A stretch of DNA of 64,000 bases from Beroe forskalii. Taxonomy: Eukaryota; Ctenophora; Nuda; Beroida; Beroidae. Positions 12,801 through 26,266 of the stretch are shown here, piece by piece. A program made the position numbers and the translations under genes. The stretch spans positions 1 through 64,000 of the forward strand of contig WFMF01000418.1 of the NCBI GenBank assembly GCA_011033025.1, in the 5' to 3' direction. The notes beneath the pieces were generated by a model that was not told where the DNA came from, ran no database searches, and saw only the letters and a list, made by a program, of their open reading frames with translations. How positions within the stretch are numbered: the first letter of the stretch is position 1; the number at the start of each line of letters is the position of its first letter.

Positions 12801-13888
12801 GATAAATAATAAGCAGTATGTAGGTATATTTTGATATGATCAACTTTAAAACAGACGCATTTTAGTTGTATAAAGTTGTATCTTGATTATAATATACCTA
12901 TTTGATACAATTACCTGAAAGCTATATACACATTACACATCGTATAATAGTATAATGTAACATTGATTTTATTTTAATTTCAAACCAACATCTTCATTTG
13001 TTCTGATTTGGTGAACATTCAATATTCATTAACAAATCACCCAATGCTTTCAAGTTTCCTGTAAAATACGTTTGGATGAAATAAAGTATCTGGCTCTCGC
13101 CTCTCAGCAGAACAACAGGACTCATGTTTGAGTGACGAGTGTATGTGTGTAATCTAATTAACACATAATGTTATGATATGATATAAATGCCTTTCATTGT
13201 TCTATTGCTGTTTAGGTCTGAATGCTATAATTTACTCTACTTGATCGACTTCCTAGTGCAATAATATCTCTAACAGTGCATTTATAATTGCAAGGGAAGG
13301 ATTATATATAGCTCCATCCATTTGCAATAATCCATGCTACAATGCAATAATTTTGGCATCAAGTCGTTATCTACTTCCTAGTGCAATAATATCTCTAACA
13401 ATGCATTTATAATCGCAAGGGGAAGGATTATATAAAGCTCCATCCATTTGCAATAATCCACGCTACAATGCAATAATTATGGCATCAAGTCGTTATCTAC
13501 TTCCTAGTGCAATAATATCTCTAACAATGCATTTATAATTGCAAGGGGAAGGATTATATATAGCTCCATCCATTTGCAATAATCCACACTACAATGCAAT
13601 AATTATGGCATCAAGTTGTAATCTACTTCCTTGTGCAATAATATCTCTAACAATGCATTTATATTCCCTAAGGTACTGAAGATCACAAAAGATGCAATAA
13701 TTTCGATAGTGAGGCAATAAAAATACAGTGATATGATTGCATTGTAAGAAAGATTATTGCGTTCATTTGATTTAAGATGCAATAATGCCTAACCATGCAA
13801 TAATTTTTCTTAGAATGCATTTAAATATCTACGTATGCTATAATTTTGCTTGATATGCGAGAGCCTGCATGAAATGGGGGCTTCCGTG

Positions 13889-14421
13889 GAATTTTGCTGA
13901 TATTCAAGGGTAAAATACCTTCACTCGGATTATACTCGACATATTATGTCAGTATGTCGTCCAAAACGGGCTCTAAAATGCCACTGACGGTTATTACTAA
14001 CTTACCCGTAATAAGAAAGTAACTACTTTTGACATGATAGATGACCAATCAGCGTGCTGGTTACATCAAACTCGCGCGCTGATTGGTCAATGTCCAAAGG
14101 GTTTACGGGTGAGCTAATATGCCGCTTCTAATGATTTGAACTTTAAAAATGTAAAAGTCTTTCGTAAAATGACATCTTTTAAATATTCAAAAGTTTTAAT
14201 AATTTAATAATGTAATTATACTCTAAAGAGAAATATATTTATTTTCTTCAAAACCAACTCTTGCGTGTTCCAGCGCTCCAATAACAATAGAACAATAAAT
14301 CTATGTTTGTCGAAGCCCAAATGTCTTAAATGATTTAATACAGTTAACATTAAATTAATTTAATGAATTGAACCTTCTGGCGTCGCTGTGGCTGCACATT
14401 CTAATAGAACTGTTTTTTCAG
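13889..14421. other. No feature recognised
   Basis: AT-rich sequence between the foldback element and the exon-like segment at 14,422; nothing named. Confidence 0.5.
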
Positions 14422-14492
14422 ATGCGTCTGAGGAGGAAGTTCAGTTGTTGGAGCACAAGATGAGCGTCCTGACCAGGCGCCAGGAGGACGAG
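14422..14492 (+). CDS. Probable internal exon, possibly a 5' exon of UNC13
   Basis: A 71-base segment lies between TGTTTTTTCAG and GAG/GTAATT. Only one of three frames is open: ASEEEVQLLEHKMSVLTRR, acidic then amphipathic, coiled-coil-like. GC content is well above the flanks. It ends in phase 0, while the exon at 31,707 starts one base into a codon, so at least one further exon (length 1 modulo 3) would be needed if both belong to UNC13. Membership is inferred from strand and the absence of another gene. Confidence 0.55.
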
Positions 14493-16250
14493 GTAATTAA
14501 CTAATTAACCAATTAAATAGTTAACTAATTAATGAGGCCTTCCTAGTTCATATCTCCTGAATTTCTGTGCTCTTGTTCTGAAAAATTCTAATAGTCGGAG
14601 TCTTCGGAACTTCCGATTCAAGTATTCAAGCTCAGTTCAATAAACCTGAGTAAACTCTGATTAGATAATTCAAATTTCAAAATTGCTAATTAAAAAATTA
14701 GTTAAGTTAGCCAGAACGACCCCACAGCCCGGCTGCCGACTCAATGTCTTATTTCACATTTGTATCATTTAGTCAAACAGTCATTTAGTCACATCATCTA
14801 ATGAAAATGAGGTAAATCTTCGTAACTGGTATTGAAAGTTGTTGACGGCATGTGGTTCGGGTGTATACACCTATCCCAAGTGAAACATAAGTTTGCGTTT
14901 ACTTCGAGGGAGCTGACACATATTAAGTCGGAACGTTTTTGACCACCAAGCTCTCTACCTCCATAAAAATTCGCAAACCTTTCTGACGTCAACATTGACC
15001 ACCCCTCCCCCCTCCTCGATAAACGATATTTGCTTTTTATGTGCATATATAATATGTTGTTTGGTCTTTTTGTTGTCTCAAAATTAAATTTTTGTTGGCG
15101 TCAGTAGAGCTCTATGTAACTCACCCCTCCTACTATCATCAACTGTTAGTTCGCTCGTCTACTGACTTGATGATAAATGGCTCCCTTACTATTTAAACCG
15201 AAATTAATTGCGAATCACGGAACTGTGAAATTCGATCTCATGTTTTAGTTGTGTGAGTGCTAACCTAGTATGTTATGGGCTATTTTTCATGATGTTAATC
15301 AAATGTGGTGAATGTTATGTTATTAATAAAACACAAGATATATATTTATTGGCGAGCCCTAATACAGTAATACCAACTTACCAAATTTGCCGTTCAGTAC
15401 CAAAATGGCGTGCTGATAAACTGTTTATTGAGAAATCGAATGTCACGTATCATAATAAAATTTAATATTTTTATCAACGACAATACAATTATGCAACAAA
15501 TGTCCAATTATTCAGGCTGTAATGAGTGGGGTAAGGGCGCTGGACAGTGGACGTGAACATTTCAATATTTTGATTTTTACGAACAAATGGATAATTTCGA
15601 AACGATCTATTCACCAAGTCCAGTTACGTTTTGTTTTTCAAGATCAAAATGTCCGGTTTATATTAGCCGAAAAGTACGGGATTACCAGTTTTACGGTTAT
15701 AGTTTGGTTATAATAATGATGTCATGATACAAATGAAATGATTAGCTCGGAATGCAACGGCTCAATATAGGTATTAGATACGTGAATAATTGAATAATTG
15801 AAAATGGATGTATAGAAGTATAGAAATTTAATAACTAATAACTTTACAAATTATGAAACTTTTGACGTTCATTGACCGTATACTTATATTAGTAAGTAAG
15901 TAAGTTAGTATAATGGTATATCTAAATCAATCTCAAGCATTCATCATGGCAGCAATTCTGCCAAACCTAAAATTCTAAACAGGATATTATTTTAAAAGCT
16001 TATATCTTTATATATCTACATCTCTACATATCTGCTATGATGGTCGGGTAAAAGTGATGATACTTGAAGCATCCAAGGTACAACCATTGTAATGAAAAGT
16101 CTGATGACACACACGTAATTAGTAGTAATGTCCGGTCACCGGTCAGAACAGGCTTGTGTCTTCCAATGATAGGAACATCTCTGATTGGTGCGGTTACCCC
16201 TCTTTCCCATTTCACCTTCAGCAGTATCCACCAAGCCAGACCATCCAACT
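14493..16250. other. No gene recognised
   Basis: AT-rich DNA starting with an AATTAACT-type run at 14,495-14,535. Open frames are short and not recognisable. Confidence 0.5.
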
Positions 16251-16255
16251 GGGTG

Positions 16256-16400
16256 CAATTCCATGGTACAATAAAGCAATAATTCCACGGTATAATTCCA
16301 TGGTGGAATTCCTCGGAATCATACAATATATGGAATACTAATTTGCATGCAATCAGCGCTTCAGCTTCTATATAAAAGTGTACAATTCCACGGTGCAATG
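16256..16400. repeat. Cluster of short palindromes around ATTCCATGG
   Basis: ATTCCATGGT, ATTCCACGGTATAATTCC and ATGGTGGAATTCC recur and can pair with each other. It may be a MITE relic. No ends are defined. Confidence 0.45.
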
Positions 16401-16747
16401 GTCAGGCTTCTTGGACACTGCCCCCTTATACCATTCCTTTTGCTCCTCATTATACCCTCTTTTCATCCCCAGTCCTACCTGACCTCTCCTCATTATATCT
16501 CTAGAATTTCCTTTGCCCCTGGCACAACATTTTCATTGCCGTTATCACAGGCCTGAGCATGTGGATACGATACATAAAATATGTAATAGGTCCTGACGTT
16601 GTGCAATCAATCAGAACAGGGAGCTAGGATACCTTTTAATAATGTCGATATTTCATTGGTAGATGATGACTTATGTTCTTCACGATGAGAGAAATATTCT
16701 CCGTATCAACCCACGCACATTTCGTCAGCAGTTTTTGAAGAAGTAAT

Positions 16748-16790
16748 AAAAAATATACAAGAATACCTATGGTATTCTTGTATATTTTTT
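16748..16790. repeat. Perfect 20-bp hairpin with a 3-nt loop
   Basis: AAAAAATATACAAGAATACC is followed by TAT and its exact reverse complement. It borders the left end of the next MITE. Confidence 0.9.
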
Positions 16791-16792
16791 AA

Positions 16793-17025
16793 ACCTTATT
16801 GCTTTTGGCCCTTATTTAACCGGCCCTTAAGGACAAAAACGACTTGGAGATTTTTGTCCAAAGGACCGGTTTTTGATGTAATTCAGTTACTATAACTCTA
16901 TAAGTTGGCTGTCAACTGCTTGATGAATTTTTGTCCAAGGGGCCTAGTTGAAATGGTTCAAAAGTGATCCATTTTTTTGAAAGGGCTGGTTAAAAAAAGG
17001 CCGGCTAAACAAAGGCCAATAAGGT
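16793..17025. mobile_element. MITE-like element with TIR ACCTTATTG
   Basis: ACCTTATTGCTTTTGGCCC at the left pairs with GGCCAATAAGGT at the right. Further in, AACCGGCCCTT pairs with AAGGGCTGGTT. The length is 233 bases with no coding content. Confidence 0.65.
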
Positions 17026-17587
17026 AGCACATATACTATATGAGGTATATAATATTTTCGGTAAAGTTTAGCTGATCGACATCACAGATGGATGGAGCTA
17101 GAGCCTAGAGTATCAAACATGAATGGAGGTTGTACATAATAATGGGTGGTATGATATAATAGGTAAGTATTTAAACTAAAAGGTATGGGAGTATGGGATA
17201 TAAATCATATAATGGCCCGAATGCAGAAGTTAATGATTTCCCTTATCTTTAAGGAAAAGCCTTAAAATTAAGGGTTTCCTTCAAAAAATGACCTTTTCCC
17301 TTGAAACCAGTGGCAAATCTTGGAGAATTTAGGGCGTTTGAACTCGAAATTATGGTTTTCCGGCACTAGGGCACCCATGCTGGTGTGAACAAGCCATCTC
17401 AAGTTCGAAATATGCATGCAGTACCAAAGTAGAGCGTCAAGAAGACGTTCGTTTTTAAAATGAGGGAATCCCTTATAATCGAAAGGGAAACCCTTAAAAT
17501 TGAGGGGATCCCTGTTAAACCACTACTTTTTAAGGATTCTCATGCTTTCCTTTAAGATTTAAGATACACACTTCGGGTTAAGAGGGT

Positions 17588-19180
17588 AACTTAGGGGTGT
17601 GATAGGCTTACTTAGGAGTGTGATAGGCATACTTAGGAGTGTGATAGGCTTACTTAGGGTGATGATAGAGTGTGATAGTTTACTTAGGAGTGTGATAGGC
17701 TTACTTAGGAGTGTGATAGGCTTACTTAGAGTGTGATAGGCTTACTTAGGAGTGTGATAGGCTTACTTAGAGTGTGATAGGCTTACTTAGGAGATAGGGG
17801 TGTGATAGGCTTACTTAGAGTGTGATAGGCTTACTTAGGAGTGTGATAGGCTTACTTAGGAGTGTGATAGGCTTACTTAGGAGGTGATAGGGCTTTACTT
17901 AGGGTGTGATAGGCTTACTTAGAGTGTGATAGGCTTACTTAGGAGTGTGATAGGCTTACTTAGAGTGATAGGCTTACTTAGGGGTGTGATAGAATTACTT
18001 AGAGGTAGGCTTACTTAGAGTGTGATAGGCTTACTTAGGAGTGTGATAGGCTTACTTAGAGTGTGATAGGCTTACTTAGGAGTGTGATAGGCTTACTTAG
18101 GAGTGTGATAGGCTTACTTAGAGTGTGATAGGCTTACTTAGGAGTGTGATAGGCTTACTTAGGAGTGTGATAGGCTTACTTAGGAGTGTGATAGGCTTAC
18201 TTAGAGTGTGATAGGCTTACTTAGGAGTGTGATAGGCTTACTTAGAGTGTGATAGGCTTACTTAGGAGTGTGATAGGTTTACTTAGAGCAGGGGGCTTAC
18301 TTAGAGTGTGAAAGGCTTACTTAGGAGTGTGATAGGCTTACTTAGAGTGTGATAGGCTTACTTAGAGTGTGATAGGCTTACTTAGTGTGATAGGCTTACT
18401 TTAGGAGTGTGATAGGCTTACTTAGAGTGTGATAGGCTTACTTAGGGGTGTGATAGGCTTACTTAGGAGTGTGATAGGCTTACTTAGAGTGTGATAGGCT
18501 TACTTAGGAGTGTGATAGGCTTACTTAGGAGTGTGATAGGCTTACTTAGGGTGTGATAGGCTTACTTAGGAGTGTGATAGGCTTACTTAGAGTGTGATAG
18601 GCTTACTTAGGAGTGTGATAGGCTTACTTAGGAGTGTGATAGGCTTACTTAGGAGTGTGATAGGCTTACTTAGGTGTGATAGGCTTACTTAGGGTGTGAT
18701 AGGCTTACTTAGGTGTGATAGGCTTACTTAGGAGTGTGATAGGCTTACTTAGGAGTGTGATAGGCTTACTTAGGAGTGTGATAGGCTTACTTAGAGTGTG
18801 ATAGGCTTACTTAGGAGTGTGATAGGCTTAGAGGTGATAGGCTTACTTAGAGTGTGATAGGCTTACTTAGGAGTGTGATAGGCTTACTTAGGAGTGTGAT
18901 AGGCTTACTTAGGAGTGTGATAGGCTTACTTAGGAGTGTGATAGGCTTACTTAGAGTGTGATAGGCTTACTTTAGTGATAGGATTTAGAGTGTGATAGGC
19001 TTACTTAGAGTGTGATAGGCTTACTTAGGAGTGTGATAGGCTTACTTAGGAGTGTGATAGTTTACTTAGAGTGTGATAGGCTTACTTAGGAGTGTGATAG
19101 GTTATTTTAGGGGTGTGATAGGTTACTATGAGTGTGTGATAGGCTTACTTAGGGGATAGGATAGGCTGATAGGCTTACTA
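17588..19180 (+). repeat. 20/21-bp minisatellite, about 75 units
   Basis: The unit is AGGCTTACTTAGGAGTGTGAT (21 bases), alternating with a 20-base form with one G less. Units decay at both edges. There is no coding potential. Confidence 0.97.
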
Positions 19181-19189
19181 TGAGGAAAG

Positions 19190-19600
19190 TGGATTGGGGT
19201 GGGTTATGAGTAGGATTGGGGTGGTTTATGAGGGAAAATGATGGGTTTATGAAAGGGTGGGTTATGAGTGGATTGGGCTGGGTAATGAGTGGAAAGGGGT
19301 GGGTTATGGGTGGATTGGGGTGAGTTATGAGTGGAAAGATGTGGGTTATGAGTGGATTGGGGTGGTTTATGAGTGGATAGGGGTGGGTTATGAGTGGATT
19401 GGGGTGGGTTATGAGTGGAAAGGTGGGTTATGAGTTGATTGAGGGGGTTATGAGGTTATGGGTTATGAAATTGGGGTGGTTATGAAGGGGGGTTATGGGA
19501 TTGGGTGGGTTATGAGGAAAGGGGCGGAAAGGGGTGGGTTATGTATTGGGGTGGGTGAGGAAGGGTGGGTTATGAGTGGAAAATGGTGGGTTATGAGTAG
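19190..19600 (+). repeat. GGGTTATGAGTGGAAAG-type minisatellite, G-rich strand on +
   Basis: Degenerate units of about 20-21 bases (GTGGGTTATGAGTGGATTGG). It is the same family as the array at 19,990 but in inverse orientation and more eroded. Confidence 0.93.
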
Positions 19601-19989
19601 GGGTTTTCGGCGAAAAGCGAAGATTTAGAGTTACTTTCTTAAATTTACCCTGTTTAACCCAAATTTACCCATCATGGGTAAATGCTATGTATCAGGTGAA
19701 AAATTCCAACGGCATTCGACTCAGCGCTCAAAAATACATGGGATAGATGTTATTTGTGACAAAGGGTCAAAAACGGCCTTTTTCGGCCCTCAGGAGGCCC
19801 AATTTCAAAGGCCCGCGAAGTCCAGGTGCGACCCAGGAAGTGCACCAAAAATTGACTCTAAAGTAGGCCTGATTTTTCCGCCAAAATCGGCCAAAACTTG
19901 TTATAAATGTGCACGTGGCGTGCCCAAGGTCGCACTAAAAACGATCCTCAAAATGAACAAATTTTTAATAAACACAAATTAAGGAGACC

Positions 19990-20995
19990 CCATCAACCCA
20001 TAACCCACCCCTTTCCCCTCATAACCCACCCCTTTCCACTCGTAACCCACCCCATTCCCTCAAAACCCACCCTTTTCCACTCAAAACCCACCCCATTCCA
20101 CTCAGAACCCACCCCTTTCCCCTCATAACCCACCCCTTTCCACTCAAAACCCACCCCTTTCCACTCAAAACCCACCCCTTTCCCCTCAAAACCCACCCCT
20201 TTCCACTCAAAACCCACCCCATTCCACTCATAACCCACCCCTTTCCACTCATAACCCACCCCTTTCCACTCAAAACCCACCCCTTTTCACTCAAAACCCA
20301 CCACATTCCACTCATAACCCACCCCTTTCCCCTCATAACCCACCCCTTTCCCCTCATAACCCACCCCTTTCCACTCAAAACCCACCCCATTCCACTCAAA
20401 ACCCACCCCTTTCCACTCAAAACCCACCCCTTTCCACTCATAACCCACCCCTTTCCACTCATAACCCACGCCTTTCTACTCATAACCCACCCCTTTCCAC
20501 CCATAACCCACCCCTTTCCCCTCAAAACCCACCCCTTTTCACTCAAAACCCACCCCATTCCACTCATAACCCACCCCTTTCCCCCTCATAACCCACCCTT
20601 TCCACTCATAACCCACCCCTTTCCTCAAAACCCACCCCTTTTCACTCAAAAACCCACCCCATTCCACTCATAACCCACCCCATTCCACTCATAACCCACC
20701 CCATCAACCCATAACCCACCCCTTTCCCCTCATAACCCACCCCTTTCCACTCAAAACTCACCCCATTCCACTCAAAACCCACCCCTTTCCACTCAAAACC
20801 CACCCCTTTCCCCTCAAAACCCACCCCTTTCCACTCAAAACCCACCCCTTTCCCCTCAAAACCCACCCAATTCCACTCATAACCCACCCCTTTCCACTCA
20901 AAACCCACCCCCTTTCCACTCATAACCCACCCCTTTCCACTCAAAACCCACCCCTTTCCACTCATAACCCACCCCTTTCCACTCATAACCGACCC
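19990..20995 (-). repeat. 21-bp minisatellite, same family inverted
   Basis: Forty-odd units of CCCACCCCTTTCCACTCATAA. As 21 is seven codons, all frames of the - strand stay open and produce artificial GKGWV repeats; these are not treated as genes. The variants CTCATAA, CTCAAAA, CATTCC and CTTTCC are shuffled along the array. Confidence 0.97.
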
Positions 20996-21114
20996 TATGC
21001 TCCTCAAGCGACCTTTTCCTTTACTTTTGGAGCATTTCCCTTATTTTTAAGCATTTCCCTTATTTTTAAGCATTTCCCAATTTTAAGGGGATCCCTCATT
21101 TCTGCATACGGGCC

Positions 21115-24100
21115 TATATCTTGATAAGCGGCTATACACACCTACATACCCATTGTGGGATAAGTAATTGTTGACACCGGTATCACTACCACACGATTAC
21201 TTTATTACGGCCACATAACTTAATGCTGTCGTCAATAATAGCTAAATAAGTAGGTAAGCCTTAGATTTATCGCTGCAACTGCCATTCATCTCAAATTCGC
21301 TACAGACATACTTAATAATATCCCTCCGACCTACGATCTCGTGTGATAATACCAAAACATACAACAAAGACTCGAAGAGTACAGGGGCATAATATTATGC
21401 TAATCATCTAATGTTTAAATGGTATAATTCAGCACGTGTACATTATGTGTTGAGAGCTTTTGCTCCTTTTTTAATCCTCGATGATTTAATACCTCAATGA
21501 TATTTTTGTGTCTCTGAATATCGATAATACCATATTTAGAAATAAAAGTTCTGAACGCGATTGCAATAGGCCTCTGCTAGCTTCGTATATAATAATCACA
21601 TGATAAATTTGTTTATAATCAGCGACTAGTTTGGCAACTTCCTTTAATAAAAAGCTATTAGGTACATGCTGAATGCTCTCCTGAGATAAATCATTGGAGA
21701 TAAGAAATTAAGGAACACTGCACTACAAAATGTAAGTTCCTGATGAGTTCCTATAAAGCAGCGGTATATGCTTCTTAGTGCCTGATTATAAAGCATGGCA
21801 AATGGTATTTCATAGATCCCCACAAATGAGAAACTGACGGTGCTTTTCTCCAACGAATTTATGACAAAATCAAAAGAAGGAAATGACTACCTTATACTTT
21901 AAACAACTTTTGTCTTTTGGTTACCACTTCACACTGAAATTAGTTCATTTCGTCTATAGCCAGACCATAGCTATAACCCAGTAATACGCTGGAATGCAAT
22001 CTTGTGATATTCTATTTCTTAGTACTTTTTTAGCATCTCGCTCTGACAACAATCTACCCTGACAACAATCTACCCTGACAACAATCTGCCCTGACAAGTG
22101 ACAACAGTCTACCTTGACAACAGTTTATTGATGTTTATTCTAACAAAAAGCTGCCCTGACAATAGTTAGATATTGATGATTATTGATGTCTATCATGACC
22201 CCGGTCTGCCATGAACTTTTTCGGCGTATATTAGTATTTCTTGAAACACTTTTTAAATAGTTGAACGTTCATTTCGGCACATTTCACAATTTCACCAGAA
22301 ATACCTCAAAATTTAGTTGAACCACCATGCGTCAGATTACTTTGGCACCATTCAACGCAGATAAGTCCAATGAAAGAAAAACAAATATTATCACGTCCCT
22401 CTATATTATTTTCCCAACCTTGCATTCCGGGGTCAGCTTCTAGCCTATAACCCCGGCTGCTGCTTTTAATAATCCTGGTTTTGAGTAGCTGGTTCTGGGG
22501 AAAGGAGGAAGGATTAAAGCCAAGCCCCCGCGGGTGGGCATGCAATTTGAAATATTTTTTGTCGTGATTATTATATTTTGTTTTTTGTGAATTTGTCGTA
22601 TTCCTGTCCGATATTATTTTGATACAGTTACTTAAGAATTCATAATTGATAATAATATTATCATTGACTTACTACTTATTAATATGTATGTATGTATTGT
22701 ACCTTTGATAGTTTGATATTTCAATTTTAGTTATATGGTTTTCGATAGTTTAATCGAAACAGTCAGCATTATACTCTAATGGGGATCTTGAAGAACATAG
22801 TGAGTTATTCAAAATAATATTTTGGATACCTTGTTTTCTTTAATGAGAGATAAAAAATTACTCTTATGATCATAACAGCCCCAGGGAACAGGAAACTAAG
22901 CGCCTACATACGGGAACAACGGGTGCAAGAAATGTGCCGGTAGGCGCAATTCTTGTTTGATGATAATGTCCCCTTATAATTTTGACATGTAATCTATTCT
23001 TAGGATTGCACACTACTGAGCAATGGTATTCATTCCTTTATTCGAGCTATGATATAGAGCTGTCATTTGTCAGTCTATCAATATGAGTTCCTATAAATAG
23101 AGAAATGAGTATTGAGTGTGTACCTGCAGGCTTACAGGTACTGGTAACTGTACCCCTTGAAACACATTATGTGTTACTACATAACATAGTAGGTACCTAG
23201 TTATCATCATGCGGGACTATAAATGTAAAGTTATGTTTATCTGTAGAAAATTAGAAACTCTTAGTGTTAGCCAGTCATGATGGTTTTTACAACTACAACG
23301 CCAACACAATATCTAACTCACTTACACCTGATAGTTTATAATAGAGTAATAGCTTAATAATAACTTAATAAGTTAATAGAACTAGAGCTAAGTTGTAACT
23401 ACCTGAGTTCTTGCTTTGTGAAGATAGCAAGGTACTTGATACGGTCAAATCTGAGGGCATTCCATATTATCATTGGTTCTAATGGCAGCTACCTAGGGGC
23501 ACAAAGTGCTCAAAACGTTTCCGGGCTTCACCATCAATTCCAGTCTACTCATTATTAATTAAATAGCAAGCTGCTGTTCCCTTTCATAATGTAAGCTCCT
23601 TCTGTTCCCTTTTATAATGTAACCTTCTTCTGATGAAGGTGACAAGGTGTGTGTTGGGGTGTGTGTTGGTCTCCAATGAGGTGACGGCATCGTAATGCTG
23701 ACAAAGTAATAATAGTTTCATGGAGCTGACATTGTATGCGGGTGGTTCCTTATTGTGTAAGCGTATATTATAAGTGTGCCATTGTGTGTTTCTTCCTGAC
23801 GGAGAAAGGATTAAAGGGCGTCCCTTTTCACATCCAGTGTCGAGACTCGAATACGACAGTGTTTGGATGCAGTATCGGAAGAGAGTTGATGATCTGATTG
23901 TGGATATAAAACAATACTAGGTATATGAGCAATCGCTTTTTACTTTCGTAATGTAGGTATTTTTTGTAGAGCACGATTCACGAAATAAAAATGAATGGCT
24001 GAGTCGGTCTGATATTACGATGGGGAAATAGGGATATGCATCATCAGCTTCGTAAGACCTACTTAAGAACTAGTTAAGAAGTGATGAAATGCGACAAATT

Positions 24101-26266
24101 CCCATTTCCCAGCATGAAGAATGAACTCCTACTTTAAGCTGGTATGAAATAATTGTTCTTCGTTTCCGCGGAAACCTACGCAGTAAGGCCATCCTCAGAT
24201 AGCTCCATGAAGCTGAGTGCAGATAATTGACGATATTATGTGACGCCAGATGACGCTTAGTCGGTTGCAGATCCGGCTACGTAGGACCCACCTACTTAAC
24301 TCACGTTTTAGTGATATCCGGGCAGTGGTATCAGCACTCATGCAGATCTGTACTGCTCTGTCAAAGACACCGCCCCGCGTTATGACGATGCTTTCCTCCT
24401 TATCACTTTGTCTTTTACCTTCACACCTTACAACTTATTAATAACGATCTGTAAACACGTTGTTTTAGAGATGAAAAACCCTCTGATACTGTAACATTAT
24501 AATGTCGCCAGAAACAATTGCAATTCCAAAACTAATCCAATTCTCTTAATCAACCTTGCTGGATTTCCAAAATGATCCAAAGAAGACCGTTGAAATAATT
24601 GGAATTTCGATTCATGCCTCGGTTAAATTCAATATCAGCATCGTTTTCGTTTGAACTTTTTCACCGGAATCAGAGTGAAACGCGATGTCCTACCTTCCTA
24701 ATTCATTCCTACTCTTATTAATTCCTCTTTACCCTGACCTTCCACATTGGCCTTACAAGTTAGTTTCGTGATAAAGCTAATAACTTTATTGGGAAGGTGA
24801 TTAGAGTATGTGTCACCTGGTATTTCCGTAGCTGCAGACTGCAGGGTTCGTGAATCGTGAAGCTAATGTCGATGTTATAATGCGAACAATAATGTTATAC
24901 CTTATTTCCGGAGAATGCTCAGAAAGCTGGTTTGCCGTGCAGTGAACCTAAGACTCTAAGAAGACAATTGTCAAAATATCCAACTACTCTCTATGCTCTC
25001 TAATATCTAAATAATGTTTCAAGTGACACGGGACATGAAGTGACATCTTGATAATGTAATGAATCTATAAAAATCATGTACTATAGATTGATAGTTGTTT
25101 CGCAGTAACGATCATTCTACGGATTTTTATAAAATTCCTCAGAAAGTTATAACTTACGTTAGTAATATAATAGCATTAGCATTTACATGAGCCATTTACC
25201 TTGTCGCTATTCAGACAGCAAAACAGGGCAACTTCCTAACTATCTAGGCACAGTTCGATTTAATTTGCGATTTACTGTTTTAGCCAAATAAACTGTTGCA
25301 TAATCGGGCATATAATCGAGAAGGTTGCACGGGTTTCCGAATTACAAACATTCGAATATGCAATATACGTACAAAATGAAATAGCAATCAAATACTGTGT
25401 AGGGTGTCAAAAATCTGTCAAATTACAAGGATCATTTCCTCTACTTGGTAAAACATACGCAATGTTAAATCTAATAAAGTAATAATAATGATAGAGCTCA
25501 TGGTTATTACAAAACGATTTCCGCACAAAACTACCGAAAGAACCGTTCCAATAAATCTCCGTATCCCTATCTACCTCCCACTACTCAAATAATACCAAAC
25601 GTTAGGCAGACCTGAACAATGGATCGATTTGCTCTCCTTCTTCTGCTCTGTCTCTGGAGAGTATGTTATGTATGTGGAGCTGAATAACAAAATATAATAT
25701 ATATATATAAATAAATAATATATGTGATATAATATGTTAAATATATATATTTCGAGATTGTGCTCCCCAACAGCGGTTCCTGACAACTTCCTCCCAGCTG
25801 TAGCTGTCTTACCGAGCTAATGCACACTGTTCTAAACCTCATAATATGGCACTACCGGTTATAAGTCATTTAGTTACGGTCAATAACACTGCGTAATGAG
25901 GCACTCCGTAGCCAATGGGCGGCCCTTATTTCCCATCGATAGTTAGTGAATTCCAATCGTGGTAAGGAAGAAGACTGCGTATGTTGGTTGAGTAGCAAGG
26001 GGGGAAATACTAAACTGAGCACCTAGCATATATAACTCAATACGTAAAATCTAAATTCCGTGCTGATGAAAATATATTGATAATCAGGTTTGATGAATTG
26101 ATATTTGGGTATTAGTATACTATAGGTAGTGTCTATAGTGCTGTGTCTATGATTATATTAGCGAGTTATAGTGCTTGATTCTGTATTATAATTGTAGAAT
26201 TTAGCCACACAGAGAGGTAGCTCAATCTATGATTTGAGTTGGTTGAAGATAAGCGACACAGATAAT
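21115..26266. other. No gene recognised; minor repeats
   Basis: AT-rich DNA. It contains four units of a 16-bp repeat TGACAACAATCTACCC at 22,043-22,140 and an AT tract at 25,693-25,755. Open frames are short and not recognisable. Confidence 0.5.

Larger units (their letters stand above)
9332..13882. mobile_element. 4.55-kb foldback element with 1.2-1.3-kb inverted arms and TCCGTG target duplication
   Basis: The arms (about 9,332-10,505 and 12,585-13,882) are near-perfect reverse complements, ending in AGCCCCCATTTCA and TGAAATGGGGGCT. The ends are flanked on both sides by TCCGTG, a likely 6-bp target-site duplication. Inside each arm is an array of units of about 122 bp (ATGCATTGTTAGAGATATTA), three on the left and four on the right. 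The centre holds hairpin clusters and a nested TIR element. No transposase frame exists. The arms are so similar that the element looks young. Confidence 0.92.
17214..21114. mobile_element. 3.9-kb TIR element filled with minisatellites
   Basis: The ends GGCCCGAATGCAGAA and TTCTGCATACGGGCC are inverted repeats with one mismatch, and TTTCCCTTAT-like sequence lies inside both ends. The interior is mainly three tandem arrays. No transposase is present. Flanks are AT-rich, so a target duplication cannot be read with confidence. Confidence 0.7.

Noticed and set aside
17588-19180. CRISPR-like array
   Set aside because: The units are contiguous without unique spacers and the host is an animal, so this is a minisatellite.
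19993-21007. Long - strand open frames with GKGWV-type peptide repeats
   Set aside because: They come from a 21-bp minisatellite whose period is seven codons. All frames of that strand are open and there is no start context, splice site or composition of a real gene.
23868-23921. Short exon after TTTGGATGCAG (YRKRVDDLIVDIKQY)
   Set aside because: The only open frame ends in TAG exactly at the putative donor, and the other two frames have stops.
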